59,433 bases of DNA from Flavobacteriales bacterium (GTDB lineage Bacteria; Bacteroidota; Bacteroidia; Flavobacteriales_D; CAJJDF01). The stretch's first letter is position 1; every line of letters begins with the position of its first letter. Where the stretch lies: NCBI GenBank assembly GCA_020630395.1, contig JAHDBM010000005.1, positions 28,564 to 87,996 on the forward strand, written 5' to 3'. Positions 33,945 to 42,675 of this stretch are shown piece by piece. The notes beneath the pieces are model-generated. The model was given only the letters and a program-made list of their open reading frames with translations, did not search any database and was not told the origin of the DNA. The position numbers and the translations under genes are program-made.

Positions 33945-35726
33945 TTAATCATATAGTAGATATCCTTTACTCTTTTTAGATATCATAAATTGTAAACCAA
34001 TTTCATGTTGTAAAGAACTAAAGCCAATATCTTGGATTAAATTTGTATATCCTGTTGCATGGTAAGCAATTCTAAAACCTTTATATTCTCCTCCAAGTAC
34101 AAGATGTAAATCTTTTTCGGTAGAAGCTCCAACACCTGCAATAATACCTTTTAGTCTTCCAGTTACAGCTAGTGTATATCGTTTATTAGCTTCAAATAAA
34201 TTATCTACGTAAAATTGAGGACTAATTAGGATGTCTTTTTGAAATGATTTTCTATAATCAGTACCAACAACTAAAGTAGTAGACGGGCTTCCAATTGCAT
34301 CTTCTTTATATTTAGTATTTCCTCCAAGATTAAATTGGTTGTTGGTTTGAATACCTGCATATAATGATGAAGTTTCAATTAATATACCTAAGTCTAATGT
34401 GCTGTGCTCTGTTGAGTAGGGTGTGTTTCTATCAGCTAAACTATTCGAAGATAAATTTGTGTTCTTAGCATAAGAGAATGTTGCAGATGGAATAACATTT
34501 ACTACTTCTAGATCTAACTTTTGCGAATAAGTAAAGGAAGTATTAATTAAGCTATTGTTTTCAGTTCTGCTCCAAAAAGATGTTAAACCTAAACCAGAGT
34601 TTTTAATTCTAGTATCAAAACTTAGTCCACCACTTATTCCATCAATACTTAACTTTTCTCCATTTAATTGTACTCTTGAAGTGTTGTAGCTGCCCGTTAG
34701 AGATTTATTAGATGAAACTGTCATTAAGTTGTCTTTTAGCATTAAACGATTTGGAAAAACAGTTAAAGCTAAATCTCTATTTATAAATTTAGCTAAACTC
34801 TTAGCCCAAGAATTATTTCGTTTTGCTTTGTCTTTTTCAGTCGTTTCTTTTTTATTGTTATCAGTAGATGTTTTTGAAATAGGATTAATTGGTTGGTATT
34901 CTCTACCATTTTTTTCAATACCATTAATTGAAGTAGCTCGATCAATATATTTACTTAAAAACACATACATTTTGGCAGTAGTTCTTCTGTAATCTTTATT
35001 ATTTATATCGGCTTTTTTGATGTCATTAATACCATTCAAAAAGGTATTGTTGTTATTATTAGTATATCCAGCTGGTGTTATATTTGATGTATTGTTAGCA
35101 GTATGGTTATTTAAGCTAGTATTAGTATTAACTATTTGAGAGTAATTATTACTTAAGTTGTTTTGAGAGCTATTGCTAACTGTTATGTTACTGTAGTTAG
35201 ACTGATTATTGTCTTCTACAAAGTATGCTTTCTTAGAGTAATTTCTGTTTTTAGCAATATCATTGTTAAGTATTTCTTCTTTAGCATTAAATTGCTTTGT
35301 ATTAGCTGAAGCTTGACTTAAGTTAGATGATTGCTTATTATAATTTATTCTTTGGTTTTGATTGTTATATAATTCGTATGAAATTGAATTAAAATTACTA
35401 GCTGTTGAAGACGAGATATCAGTGTTAGTTTGATCAAAAGAGTTACTAAAAAATAGAGCAGTCCCAGTTCCTAAAAGTAATGCTAAAGAAAAGAAAAGAA
35501 TAAAGCCTTTATTATCCCAAATGCTTTTTTTAATTAATGAATCAGTATACTCATAAACTAAGTTATTGTCAGGGGCGAATGATTCGTTCCAAGAATTAAA
35601 ATCACTTTGAAAGCTGGGGTTTTCTTTGATAAAATTTTCGAATTCTAGTTTTTCATGAAGAGAAAGATTCCCTTCGAAATAGTCGAATAACCATTTATCA
35701 ATATTGTTCGTGTTAATTATTTTCAT
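33945..35726 (-). CDS. Anti-sigma/PorP-SprF-like beta-barrel fusion, predicted to span both membranes
   Basis: 593 residues. Residues 1-70 resemble the short Bacteroidota anti-sigma N-terminus (YFEGNLSLHEKLEFENFI; WNESF). One hydrophobic helix follows (about 74-93), then a linker (about 100-310). The stretch 101-240 is about 27% Asn with much Ser/Thr, probably disordered. Residues about 315-593 look like an outer-membrane barrel: alternating beta-strands, LGGEYKGFRIAYHATGY, then LQHEIGLQFMI as in PorP/SprF C-termini. This order matches the dual membrane-spanning anti-sigma factors (Dma) reported in gut Bacteroides, as I recall them. The ECF sigma gene lies 15 bp upstream, supporting an anti-sigma role. 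Barrel assignment is by eye. Confidence 0.75.
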   Translation of the reverse strand: MKIINTNNIDKWLFDYFEGNLSLHEKLEFENFIKENPSFQSDFNSWNESFAPDNNLVYEYTDSLIKKSIWDNKGFILFFSLALLLGTGTALFFSNSFDQTNTDISSSTASNFNSISYELYNNQNQRINYNKQSSNLSQASANTKQFNAKEEILNNDIAKNRNYSKKAYFVEDNNQSNYSNITVSNSSQNNLSNNYSQIVNTNTSLNNHTANNTSNITPAGYTNNNNNTFLNGINDIKKADINNKDYRRTTAKMYVFLSKYIDRATSINGIEKNGREYQPINPISKTSTDNNKKETTEKDKAKRNNSWAKSLAKFINRDLALTVFPNRLMLKDNLMTVSSNKSLTGSYNTSRVQLNGEKLSIDGISGGLSFDTRIKNSGLGLTSFWSRTENNSLINTSFTYSQKLDLEVVNVIPSATFSYAKNTNLSSNSLADRNTPYSTEHSTLDLGILIETSSLYAGIQTNNQFNLGGNTKYKEDAIGSPSTTLVVGTDYRKSFQKDILISPQFYVDNLFEANKRYTLAVTGRLKGIIAGVGASTEKDLHLVLGGEYKGFRIAYHATGYTNLIQDIGFSSLQHEIGLQFMISKKSKGYLLYD

Positions 35727-35741
35727 TCTAATTCTTCGTAA

Positions 35742-36233
35742 TTATGCTACCAAATGTTTGTTCTTTTTTAGTTGTTCTTTTAACCTTTTTCGAGCTCGAA
35801 ATAGATATACTTTTACCTGTGATTCACTAAGGCTAAGAATGTTTCCGATTTCCTTATAATCGTAGCCTTCATAATCGCGCAGCATAATGATTGATTGTTG
35901 TTGAGGTGATAAGAACGCCATTAATTTGTCGATCAAATCTCTATTTTCAAAACGAGTGCTATCTTCATTTTTCATAGAAATCTCTGGGATTTCTTCTCGA
36001 ACATCCATTCGGTTTTCTCGTTTAATGGTGTTTAACATTAAGCGGTAACCAGTTGTGAATAACCATTGCTTTGCTTTTTCATTGTCAACAGATTTTCTGT
36101 TAATCCAAAGCTTTTCAAAGGTATCCTGAACCAAATCATTAGCCATTTCCTTATTCTTACAATTTTTCACAAAAAATGCGAATAATCGATTCGAAAAGGT
36201 TTGAGCGGCAATATTGTATTCTTTTCTGTTCAA
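35742..36233 (-). CDS. ECF-type RNA polymerase sigma factor
   Basis: 163 residues. Sigma region 2 is at about 10-75 (EMANDLVQDTFEKLWINR, AKQWLFTTGYRLMLNTIKRE). Region 4 is at about 105-155, with LSPQQQSIIMLRDYEGYDYKEIGNILSLSESQVKVYLFRARKRL read in two parts around the helix-turn-helix. It is followed 15 bp later by the membrane-spanning anti-sigma-like gene, the usual ECF/anti-sigma order. No target promoter was identified. It is divergent from the phosphatase gene, with a 212-bp spacer that holds no clear promoter box. Confidence 0.94.
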   Translation of the reverse strand: MNRKEYNIAAQTFSNRLFAFFVKNCKNKEMANDLVQDTFEKLWINRKSVDNEKAKQWLFTTGYRLMLNTIKRENRMDVREEIPEISMKNEDSTRFENRDLIDKLMAFLSPQQQSIIMLRDYEGYDYKEIGNILSLSESQVKVYLFRARKRLKEQLKKNKHLVA

Positions 36234-36445
36234 TGGTTAATAATTACTATTTTCTCTTTTTCTGGTACTAAAACAATTTCACTAGCATAAAAGTTACAAA
36301 AAATTGATTTTTATTTTTCTAATAACTAATAAGAATATGTTTTAATTTAAGCTAAGAGCATAATTCACTATCATATAATTACGTAAATTAGTATGTTAAG
36401 TTGTATTAAATGTAGTATTTAACATTTATCAATTAATTGATTTTT

Positions 36446-36904
36446 ATGAAAAAAGTAGTTATGGTATGTTTGGGTAACATCTGTAGATCACCTTTAGCAG
36501 AAGGAATATTGAGGGATAAGGCAAGTAAAGCAGGAGTTGATTTGGAGATTGATTCAGCAGGAACAGCAGCCTATCATGAGGGAGAATTGCCAGATAGACG
36601 ATCAATTGCTGTTGCGAAAAAGAATGGATTAGATATTACAAATCAAAGAGCAAGACAATTTAAAGAAGAAGATTTAGTCTATTATGATGTTATTTTTGCC
36701 ATGGATCAAAGTAATTATAATAATATTTGTAGACTAACTGATAATGAAGTATTAAAAAGTAAAGTAGATTTAATTTTAAATAAATCTTATCCAAACGAAA
36801 ATATAGCTGTGCCCGATCCATATTATGGAGGAGATAATGGATTTGATGAAGTGTATAGTATACTAGATAAAGCTTGTGATGTTATTATAAATGAATTAAT
36901 ATGA
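36446..36904 (+). CDS. Low-molecular-weight protein tyrosine phosphatase
   Basis: 152 residues from ATG 36446; an in-frame TTG at 36437 adds only three residues and is less likely. The catalytic P-loop CLGNICRS begins at residue 8 (nucleophile Cys8, Arg14). The general-acid Asp lies in VPDPYYGG near residue 119. These define the LMW-PTP family, acting on phosphotyrosine or phosphoarginine proteins. Its stop overlaps the next start by 4 bp (ATGA). Confidence 0.93.
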   Translation: MKKVVMVCLGNICRSPLAEGILRDKASKAGVDLEIDSAGTAAYHEGELPDRRSIAVAKKNGLDITNQRARQFKEEDLVYYDVIFAMDQSNYNNICRLTDNEVLKSKVDLILNKSYPNENIAVPDPYYGGDNGFDEVYSILDKACDVIINELI

Positions 36905-37602
36905 GTAACAAAGGATCCGTTTTCTTAATTCCGATTCCAATTGCAGATGATATGAGTATGAGTACTTGTATTCCAGCTGATATCGTTAAGATAACTCAAG
37001 AAGTAGATGTTTTTTTTGTGGAAAACATTAAAACTACAAGGCGATATTTAAGAAAGTTAGATAGAGATTATCCCATTGATGATAAAACGTTTCATATATT
37101 AAATAAACGATCTGATGAGATGGAGATAGCTAAAATATTAGCTCAAGAAAAAGGTAAAACTATTGGCGTGATGAGTGAGGCTGGATGTCCAGGGATTGCT
37201 GATCCTGGAGAATTGGTTGTTAAGCATGCACATAAACTTAAGTTAAAAGTAAAACCATTGGTAGGTCCCTCATCTATTTTACTAGCCTTAATTTCATCTG
37301 GGAAGAATGGTCAAAACTTTACGTTTAACGGATATTTGCCAAAGGAACGATTAGAACGAATTAAAAAAATAAAACAATTAGAGAGTAATGCTAGGAGGGG
37401 AGTTACACAATTATTTATGGAAACACCTTTTAGAAACAATCATTTATTAGAAGATGTATTAGAAAATGTTGATAATACAATGACATTATGTATAGCTAGT
37501 AATATAACGGCTGGAAATGAGATTATTAAAACTAAAACAATTAGTGATTGGAAAAAGCATGTTCCAAATTTGAATAAAAAGCCAACTATATTCGTTTTAT
37601 AA
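36901..37602 (+). CDS. SAM-dependent methyltransferase of the RsmI/tetrapyrrole-methylase family
   Basis: 233 residues. It contains MSEAGCPGIADPGELVVKHA (about 90), PLVGPSSILLALISSGKNGQ and FTFNGYLPKE. These are the SAM-binding and substrate motifs of RsmI-like enzymes, which 2'-O-methylate C1402 of 16S rRNA. It is shorter than typical RsmI (about 280) and lacks its C-terminal extension, as in many Bacteroidota paralogues, so the exact target is uncertain. It overlaps the phosphatase gene by 4 bp. Confidence 0.88.
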   Translation: MSNKGSVFLIPIPIADDMSMSTCIPADIVKITQEVDVFFVENIKTTRRYLRKLDRDYPIDDKTFHILNKRSDEMEIAKILAQEKGKTIGVMSEAGCPGIADPGELVVKHAHKLKLKVKPLVGPSSILLALISSGKNGQNFTFNGYLPKERLERIKKIKQLESNARRGVTQLFMETPFRNNHLLEDVLENVDNTMTLCIASNITAGNEIIKTKTISDWKKHVPNLNKKPTIFVL

Positions 37603-37603
37603 C

Positions 37604-37611
37604 TAACTTTG
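37604..37611 (+). promoter_or_regulatory. Possible -7 box of the outer-membrane protein gene
   Basis: TAACTTTG at 37604-37611 fits TAnnTTTG and ends 26 bases before the ATG at 37638. A well-spaced -33 TTG is not seen. Confidence 0.35.
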
Positions 37612-37637
37612 TATAACAATTAATCATAACATATAAA

Positions 37638-38201
37638 ATGAAAAGGTTATTTACATTATTTGTATCGATAGTATTTATTAGTTCTATTTCGTTTGCTCAA
37701 GCAAGAGAAGAAGAACCTGATAACATTGATGGATTAAGTTTTAAGGATAGATTATATACTGGAGGCAATTTAGGGTTAAGTTTTGGTACGTTTACATTTG
37801 TAGATGTGTCGCCTATTTTGGGCTATCGAATTACAAAAGATTTTTCTGCAGGCATTGGAGCTAAATATATCTACAGTGCATTTAATGGTACTCCTAGAAC
37901 AAGTGTATCTATGTATGGCGGAAGTTTGTTTTCTAGGTATCTTTTTTTGGAGAATTTCTTAGCTCATACAGAATTTGAGATGATTAACATGCCTTTACAA
38001 CAACCCTTTACAGGTGAAGTTAAAAGAGAATGGATACCAATCGGCTTGGTTGGAGGAGGATATAGACAAGGTTTTGGTAATTCTTATTTCCAAATTATGT
38101 TATTGTATGATCTTATTGGTGATGAAAGAAATCCATATGTTAGCCCATTTGGACCTCAATCTAGGCTATACCTTAGGACAGGAATAACTATAGGTTTCTA
38201 A
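37638..38201 (+). CDS. Small outer-membrane beta-barrel-like protein of unknown function
   Basis: 187 residues with a signal peptide (ends SISFAQA). The mature protein alternates beta-strand stretches with loops (YTGGNLGLSFGTFTFVDVSP; FSAGIGAKYIYSAF) and ends in YLRTGITIGF, an aromatic C-terminus typical of small outer-membrane barrels. Acidic residues follow the signal peptide. No family assigned. It follows the methyltransferase gene by 35 bp with a possible own promoter. Confidence 0.75.
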   Translation: MKRLFTLFVSIVFISSISFAQAREEEPDNIDGLSFKDRLYTGGNLGLSFGTFTFVDVSPILGYRITKDFSAGIGAKYIYSAFNGTPRTSVSMYGGSLFSRYLFLENFLAHTEFEMINMPLQQPFTGEVKREWIPIGLVGGGYRQGFGNSYFQIMLLYDLIGDERNPYVSPFGPQSRLYLRTGITIGF

Positions 38202-38359
38202 TTTTAAAGGGATTTTAATTCTCTGATACACTTATCGAATAAATTACGGTTATATTTAATTTGATAGCTTGTCCTCTTTTGACACTTCATTTTTGATGAT
38301 ATCTTAAAGATCTAAATCTTTAATATGTGATCAATTTTTCGTATTTTAGTTTTTCTCTG

Positions 38360-40984
38360 ATGAAAACTAGAACGTTCATATTTACATTTTTTGCTTGCTT
38401 GTTAAGTGTGCTTACATTTTCTCAATCTGCTATGACTAATATAAGCAGTCAAGATATGAGTGCTGATGTTGGTATTCCGTTTATACGTAATGATTTTAGT
38501 AATTCTTCTAATGTAAATGGTGAGCTTTTACTAAAATCAACTTATTCGCAAGGTATTAATTCAATAGGTGTTGGATGGGAAAGTGTAGGAAGTAATGTTC
38601 CATCAGATTATCATATAGATTACAGGTTTAAAGATAGTAATGGTGTGTGGATGAATTGGAAACATACTCATGGTGAAATTACACCTGCTGAATCTCCATC
38701 TAATAAGTTTTGGTCTTCTTTAATTATTACAGATTATATGATTCCTTCTACCGAAATAGAAGTAAAACTTTTCCCGCCTAATGGTTCTGCCATATCAACA
38801 GTAAGATTAGATGCAAGTTACATTGGAGATACAAAAGGAAGCAATGTTGGGGTAAGGTCTAACCGTTCATCATCATCCTGTCCATCACAGCCTTTTATTT
38901 TTCAAAGAAGCGATTGGTGGGGATCGTTACCGGCTGATGAATTGTATTATCCTAATGGTACAAACAGCAAAACTCCGAGTTATAATTCTAATACAACCCA
39001 TGCTTTTATTCACCATGGAGCATCAACTAATAGCTATACTGATGGAGCTGCTGTAGTGCGTTCATATTGGAATTTCCATGTTAATTCTAGAGGATGGAAA
39101 GATATTGGTTATACTTATCTTGTTGATAAATTTGGAAACCTTTACATGGGTAGATATAACCCAGATTGGCCAAATAGAGACATTTTAGGAGCACATACTG
39201 GTGTTGCTAATCCTAATTCGTTTGCTATTTGTGCAATTGGAGATTATGCAACTACATCTTTGTCTTCATCAGCATTGCAAAGTATAGAAAATTTATTAGC
39301 CTATAAATGTGATTTAAGAACAATGAATCCTGTAGGGACTGGTTTTATACATTCTATTACTATCGATATTATATCTGGTCATAGAGATGCTCCGCAAGCT
39401 AACACTACATGTCCTGGAAGTGCCGCTCATGCAGATTTACAATTAATTAGGAACAGAGTAAAATCTCATTTAGATAGTTGTGCTTTGGGGCCAGTACCAG
39501 TTGATAATATTGCACCAGTAACTTCTATTAATTCTCCTCATTTGTGGGAAAGAAGTGATTTTACCATGCCAATTTCTGATGTTGATGACTCTGCTGGAAC
39601 AGGTATTAAGGAAAAGTTGGTGAGTGTTTCTTATTTTGATAACGATTGGAAGGCCAATGTTAGTAATGGTTATTTTAATGATCAATTTACTCAACTTAGT
39701 CCAGCTTGGACACCAGTTATTGGTAATTGGTTTGTACAGTCTAGCACTAGTGAGCTTATACAAAATGATGAAAACGAAGCAAATACTAACTTGTATGCAT
39801 CATTAAATCAAAATAATTCTAACGTGTTTTTATATCACTGGAACGCTAGTATTTCTGGTGTTGGTTCAAATAAACGAGCTGGATTACATTTTATGTGTAG
39901 TGCTCCAAATCAATCTGAGAGAGGAGACTCCTATATGGTGTATTTCAGAGAGGATAATGATAAAATTCAAATATATAAAAGCGTAGGTAATACACTTTAT
40001 TTAAGAGAAGATACTTCTTATACTATTAATCAGGGAGTTGTTTATGATTGTAAAGTTTTATACAATAAATCTATTGGAGAAATTAAAGTATATGTTAATA
40101 ATCAGTTGGCAGCAATATATAGTGATCCATGGCCTTTATTGAGCGGAAATTTTGTTTCTGTAAGAACAGGAAACTGTATCTATTCAATTGATAAACTAGA
40201 GGTGTTTAAAGAGAGACAAAATAGTGTTACTGTAACAGTAGGTCAAGGTTCTAAAGACATACCGGTAGAAAATACTTCCCCATCAATTGCAGCAGGCTTA
40301 ATAAAGTCTATCGCGTTAGATAGTGCAAGTAACTTATCTCTTATTCAATCTAGGTTTGTCAATGTAGATTGGTCAAAACCAAGTCCAGTTTATGTAAATG
40401 ATGAATATGTACAAGGAGTAGATGTTGATACTATTTTAAGAGATGATAGGATAAGCGGTAATTGGTTAGTTAATGATGTTAATTCGGGAATAAAAAAATA
40501 TTCATTTGGTGTTGGTAATGCTCCTGGTTTAACTAATATAATTCCGTTTACAGATATTGGGGCAATAAGTCAATATACAGTTAATACTACTTTAAACTTT
40601 GGTACAACATACTACATAACAATAAAAGCATTCAATGGTGCTGGTTTAGATACCATTATTACATCAGATGGGCAATATTTGAAGGAAGAATCAAATCCAG
40701 CTTCTATCCAAGAAAATAATATATTTAAAGAAATACTATTGTATCCAAACCCTGCAAGCAATGAAGTCTTTGCTAAATTTTATTCGCCAATTGAGGGTAA
40801 TGGAAATATAGATCTAATAGATGCTTCTGGTAAACTTGTTTTATCTCACCAAGTTTATATTAAAGACGGGGAAAATAATCATCAAATAGAGCTATTTGAT
40901 AAAAACCTTTCAGCTGGATTTTATTTTGTCAAGCTAAATATTGATAGTCATAGTTTATTATTAGGGATTCAAGGTGTTAAATAA
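38360..40984 (+). CDS. Secreted PGRP-type N-acetylmuramoyl-L-alanine amidase with T9SS type A sorting domain
   Basis: 874 residues from ATG 38360; the upstream GTG 38327 would hide the signal peptide (MKTRTFIFTFFACLLSVLTF). A PGRP/amidase_2 domain lies at about 170-375. It has the zinc His in THAFIHHGA, YTYLVDKFGNLYMGR, and the distal zinc/Cys motif GHRDAPQANTTCPGSAAH. Next is a concanavalin-like domain (about 420-610, with GLHFMCSAPNQSERGDSYMV). The C-terminal ~85 residues (ILLYPNPASNE ... GFYFVKL) are a T9SS type A sorting domain. Cleavage of the muramoyl-alanine bond outside the cell is inferred from the family. The gene ends at a strong terminator. Confidence 0.92.
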   Translation: MKTRTFIFTFFACLLSVLTFSQSAMTNISSQDMSADVGIPFIRNDFSNSSNVNGELLLKSTYSQGINSIGVGWESVGSNVPSDYHIDYRFKDSNGVWMNWKHTHGEITPAESPSNKFWSSLIITDYMIPSTEIEVKLFPPNGSAISTVRLDASYIGDTKGSNVGVRSNRSSSSCPSQPFIFQRSDWWGSLPADELYYPNGTNSKTPSYNSNTTHAFIHHGASTNSYTDGAAVVRSYWNFHVNSRGWKDIGYTYLVDKFGNLYMGRYNPDWPNRDILGAHTGVANPNSFAICAIGDYATTSLSSSALQSIENLLAYKCDLRTMNPVGTGFIHSITIDIISGHRDAPQANTTCPGSAAHADLQLIRNRVKSHLDSCALGPVPVDNIAPVTSINSPHLWERSDFTMPISDVDDSAGTGIKEKLVSVSYFDNDWKANVSNGYFNDQFTQLSPAWTPVIGNWFVQSSTSELIQNDENEANTNLYASLNQNNSNVFLYHWNASISGVGSNKRAGLHFMCSAPNQSERGDSYMVYFREDNDKIQIYKSVGNTLYLREDTSYTINQGVVYDCKVLYNKSIGEIKVYVNNQLAAIYSDPWPLLSGNFVSVRTGNCIYSIDKLEVFKERQNSVTVTVGQGSKDIPVENTSPSIAAGLIKSIALDSASNLSLIQSRFVNVDWSKPSPVYVNDEYVQGVDVDTILRDDRISGNWLVNDVNSGIKKYSFGVGNAPGLTNIIPFTDIGAISQYTVNTTLNFGTTYYITIKAFNGAGLDTIITSDGQYLKEESNPASIQENNIFKEILLYPNPASNEVFAKFYSPIEGNGNIDLIDASGKLVLSHQVYIKDGENNHQIELFDKNLSAGFYFVKLNIDSHSLLLGIQGVK

Positions 40985-41015
40985 AAAAGGATCAATAAAT
41001 TATTGATCCTTTTTT
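40983..41015. terminator. Bidirectional terminator between the amidase and hsp20 genes
   Basis: Perfect 15-bp stem (40983-40997 / 41001-41015) with an AAT loop and A/T runs on each side. It is placed between convergent stops at 40984 (+) and 41035 (-). Confidence 0.93.
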
Positions 41016-41034
41016 ACTATGTGTTGATTATATA

Positions 41035-41451
41035 TTAGATCACCTTTATAGGTGTAGAATTGTTAACTTCTTCTTTTTTTGGTATCGTAATAGTTAATAT
41101 CCCATTCGTATACTTTGCCGTTATATTTTCTTTGTCAGTATGTTTTGGAATTGTAAATGAGCGATCGAAATTAGCTATTGAAAACTCTTTTCTATTATAT
41201 TTTAAATCATCATTCTTCGTTTTGTTTTCATAATTTGCAGTAACAGATAATTTGTTTTCAGTTAGATTTAGATTGAAGTTTTCTTTTTCAAATCCTGGAG
41301 CTATAAATTCGATACTATAAGCATCTTCGTTTTCTATTATGTTAGCTTTAGGTGACCAATTATTATGTTTGGTTAAGGTTTCAAATGTATTACTTCCAAA
41401 AACTTCATCTAGCATAGCGCTTAATCCTGGTAATGTGTGTGTATTATTCAT
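41035..41451 (-). CDS. Hsp20/alpha-crystallin small heat-shock protein
   Basis: 138 residues. The alpha-crystallin domain runs from about 37 to 130: YSIEFIAPGFEKENFNLNL, then SFTIPKHTDKENITAKYTNG and ILTITIPKK (the A-x-x-x-N-G-I-L signature). A short N-terminal arm and a C-terminal STPIKVI tail with the I-x-V-type anchor motif complete the fold. It is an ATP-independent holdase that binds unfolding proteins. Single gene; promoter region in separate entry. Confidence 0.95.
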   Translation of the reverse strand: MNNTHTLPGLSAMLDEVFGSNTFETLTKHNNWSPKANIIENEDAYSIEFIAPGFEKENFNLNLTENKLSVTANYENKTKNDDLKYNRKEFSIANFDRSFTIPKHTDKENITAKYTNGILTITIPKKEEVNNSTPIKVI

Positions 41452-41500
41452 AGTAATTATATTTTTAATTGTTTTGCTAGGTATAGATCAAAGCATACAC

Positions 41501-41533
41501 CAAAATTAAAAATAAGTCAAAATGTCATTTTGA
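41501..41533 (-). promoter_or_regulatory. Putative hsp20 promoter with an inverted repeat
   Basis: The minus strand reads TAATTTTG at 41508-41501 (TAnnTTTG), 49 bases before the ATG. A perfect 8-bp palindrome, TCAAAATG-T-CATTTTGA (41517-41533), covers the region upstream, where a -33 TTG would be expected. TGTCATTTT recurs at 41523-41531 and 41554-41562. A repressor or heat-shock site is a plausible reading. Confidence 0.4.
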
Positions 41534-41617
41534 GACCTAAAAAAGAGACATATTGTCATTTTCCGTGTGTGCTTTAATTACATTATAGCCTTTCATATCT
41601 ATCTTAGTTATCATGTT

Positions 41618-41679
41618 TTAAGAGAGGAATCCATTAAATTTCAATAAATGGGACTATATTATTGAAATTTATCTCTTAA
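41618..41679 (+). repeat. Long interrupted inverted repeat upstream of the threonine dehydrogenase gene
   Basis: A perfect 13-bp stem (41635-41647 / 41659-41671, loop of 11 bases) is nested in a perfect 8-bp outer stem (41618-41625 / 41672-41679). A 9-base one-sided bulge (41626-41634) separates them. It ends 45 bases before the ATG, so it could be a leader RNA hairpin or an operator. It could also be a small dispersed element. There is no T run. Confidence 0.6.
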
Positions 41680-41724
41680 CTTAACCATAGATTTAATAAT
41701 TCTTACTTAGTATATTGTAATGTT

Positions 41725-42675
41725 ATGGTAAAAAGTCTTGTTATTGGTGCGAATGGGCAAATTGGTACAGATTTAGTTGAAGGTTTAGTCGATATATATG
41801 GTATTGAAAATGTAGTTGCTTCTGATATTCGAGAGAGTAAATTACCAGTAGATATAGCTTTTGAACAAATAGATGTATTGGATACTGATGCATTAAAAAA
41901 AGCAATAGTCGCTCATGATATAGATGAAGTCTATTTATTAGCGGCATTGTTATCGGCTACTGGAGAGAAAAAACCACTTTTTGCTTGGGAACTCAATATG
42001 CAGGGGTTATTAAATATATTAGAACTTGCCAAAGAAGGAGTTATAAAGAAAATATTTTGGCCAAGTTCTATTGCTGTATTCGGACCAACTACTCCTAGAG
42101 AACATACGCCTCAAGTTACCATAATGGAGCCATCTACAGTTTATGGCATAAGTAAGTTAGCAGGTGAAAGATGGTGTGAATATTACCACAATAAATATGG
42201 TGTAGATGTGAGAAGTATTCGTTATCCAGGTTTAATAAGTTATAAAGCAGAGCCAGGAGGTGGAACTACTGATTATGCAGTAGATATTTTTCATAAGGCT
42301 ATTAAAGAAGGTAAATACACCTGTTACTTAAAAGAAGATACTTATTTACCAATGATGTATATGGATGATGCAATACATGCTACAATATCATTAATGCAAT
42401 CTCCAAGTAGTTCTATAAAAGTCAGATCTAGCTATAATGTATCAGGGATTAGTTTTTCTCCAGCAGAAATTGCTGCCGAAGTAGCTAAATTGGTACCAGA
42501 TTTTATTATAGACTACGAGATTGATTTTAGACAATCAATTGCAGACTCATGGCCTAAAAGTATTGATGATGATATAGCTAAAGATCAATGGGGATGGAGT
42601 AATAAAACAGATCTAGCAACAATGTCTAAGAAGATGATTGAAGGATTAAGAGAATTGAAACAAGAACACCATTAA
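41725..42675 (+). CDS. Short-chain (epimerase-type) L-threonine 3-dehydrogenase
   Basis: 316 residues of the extended SDR family. NAD-binding GANGQIG is at 8-14, the catalytic pair Tyr140/Lys144 in YGISK, and Ser in WPSSIAVFG near 114. PGLISYKAEPGGGTTDYAV is characteristic of the epimerase-type threonine dehydrogenases of Bacteroidota, which oxidise L-threonine to 2-amino-3-ketobutyrate. It differs from the zinc-dependent Tdh. Its stop shares the TTAA palindrome with the stop of the convergent porP gene. Another SDR sugar enzyme is possible but less likely. Confidence 0.85.
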   Translation: MVKSLVIGANGQIGTDLVEGLVDIYGIENVVASDIRESKLPVDIAFEQIDVLDTDALKKAIVAHDIDEVYLLAALLSATGEKKPLFAWELNMQGLLNILELAKEGVIKKIFWPSSIAVFGPTTPREHTPQVTIMEPSTVYGISKLAGERWCEYYHNKYGVDVRSIRYPGLISYKAEPGGGTTDYAVDIFHKAIKEGKYTCYLKEDTYLPMMYMDDAIHATISLMQSPSSSIKVRSSYNVSGISFSPAEIAAEVAKLVPDFIIDYEIDFRQSIADSWPKSIDDDIAKDQWGWSNKTDLATMSKKMIEGLRELKQEHH

